A DNA stretch of 64,000 nucleotides from Methylocaldum szegediense (GTDB lineage Bacteria > Pseudomonadota > Gammaproteobacteria > Methylococcales > Methylococcaceae): contig NZ_OX458333.1 in the NCBI RefSeq assembly GCF_949769195.1, forward strand, positions 744,001 to 808,000, given 5' to 3'. Shown piece after piece: positions 63,622-64,000 of this stretch (position 1 is the first letter of the stretch; the number at the start of each line of letters is the position of its first letter). The notes beneath the pieces were generated by a model. The model did not search any database and had not been told where the DNA came from. It was given only the letters and a program-made list of their open reading frames with translations. The position numbers were made by a program, and so were the translations under genes.

Positions 63622-64000
63622 TTTTAAGACAAATAAAAATTCTTGCGATTCTTGATGTGGCAGAGCGAACGTCACATTGAAATAATGCTACGAAAGCATG
63701 CTCACTCAATGTAAAAGCCCGTAAAGTTCAGCCACGAACTGACATAGAGCGTGCGCAAGAGAGCTGTACTATTCCACGTTAACGCATTAGAGCGCTCATA
63801 ATCCCAGTGAATTGAGCAGATGCCGGGCGATCGTGCCCGGCAGACTTCGGGCGCGGTACGTGTAACCCAGCGTCGCCGTGCTACCCCGTCCTGCTTCGCC
63901 CCAAGCCCTGGATAATCCTTTCCATAGCTTGTCCGCTCGCCGCAAAAGCTTCTTTCAATGCCGCATCAGGACGGTCTAACCCATCGAGCGTTTATCGATT
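63622..64000. other. Window end, no gene recognised
   Basis: Short open frames only. The hairpin GCCGGGCGATCGTGCCCGGC lies at 63821-63842. A gene running off the right edge cannot be excluded. Confidence 0.35.

Noticed and set aside
63765-64000. Gene end at the right edge on the minus strand
   Set aside because: A short frame (KEAFAASGQAMERIIQGLG) is open, but a TAA lies close upstream and no start is visible.

Overview
The window is a GC-rich chromosomal segment of a heterotrophic or methylotrophic gammaproteobacterium. This rests on the class III polyhydroxyalkanoate (PHA) synthase pair phaC/phaE with phaA, phaB and phaR, an oxaloacetate decarboxylase pump (oadGAB), a high-potential iron-sulfur protein, a Csp-type copper-storage protein next to a CopB-type ATPase, and a PEP-CTERM exported protein. 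These traits occur together in Methylococcales and Chromatiales relatives. No methane monooxygenase, rRNA or tRNA gene is visible, so the genus is not settled.

Layout: 304-3528 oadGAB; 3633-8110 an alpha/beta hydrolase, a YyaL-type protein and a cardiolipin-synthase-like phospholipase D; 8432-9371 a dead IS110 transposase; 9790-10473 a PEP-CTERM protein; 10767-17127 the PHA cluster, with phaC-phaE on the minus strand and phasin, phaA, phaB, phaR on the plus strand, divergent around a regulatory region with two perfect palindromes; 17641-17775 a candidate small RNA; 17844-19066 an IS630-type element; 20686-25153 a YbdK-type ligase overlapping an M20 amidohydrolase, then small genes including a 43-aa DUF3096 membrane peptide, a P-loop kinase, an EF-hand protein and HiPIP; 25405-28334 a Ca2+-ATPase split at an A9 tract; 28513-34173 an SDR, a class II aldolase-like enzyme, the copper-storage protein and CopB; 34780-39849 two exported proteins, one of about 1,316 aa; 40396-53299 a dihaem cytochrome, a PhaC paralogue with serine nucleophile, a Rieske oxygenase, a D,D-carboxypeptidase, an AMP-ligase/ACP/PlsC fusion and a metallo-beta-lactamase/rhodanese protein, separated by many interspersed repeats; 53553-55751 decayed and small genes.

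The most notable system is 55918-59873: a minus-strand operon of serine O-acetyltransferase, a Family 2A encapsulin shell protein (SrpI-like) and a cysteine desulfurase cargo with a roughly 268-residue disordered N-terminal domain. Together they would make cysteine, strip its sulfur and sequester it inside a protein nanocompartment. The family is already known from cyanobacteria and other bacteria; this is a clear instance rather than a wholly new system.

Upstream of the encapsulin operon is an IS481 cluster. An intact IS481 copy sits inside an older, internally deleted IS481 derivative, and a second inverted derivative lies nearby and ends 2 bp before an AT-rich glycosyltransferase pair (Alg14/Alg13-like, pssD/pssE type) that looks horizontally acquired. 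Intergenic space holds several families of dispersed repeats.
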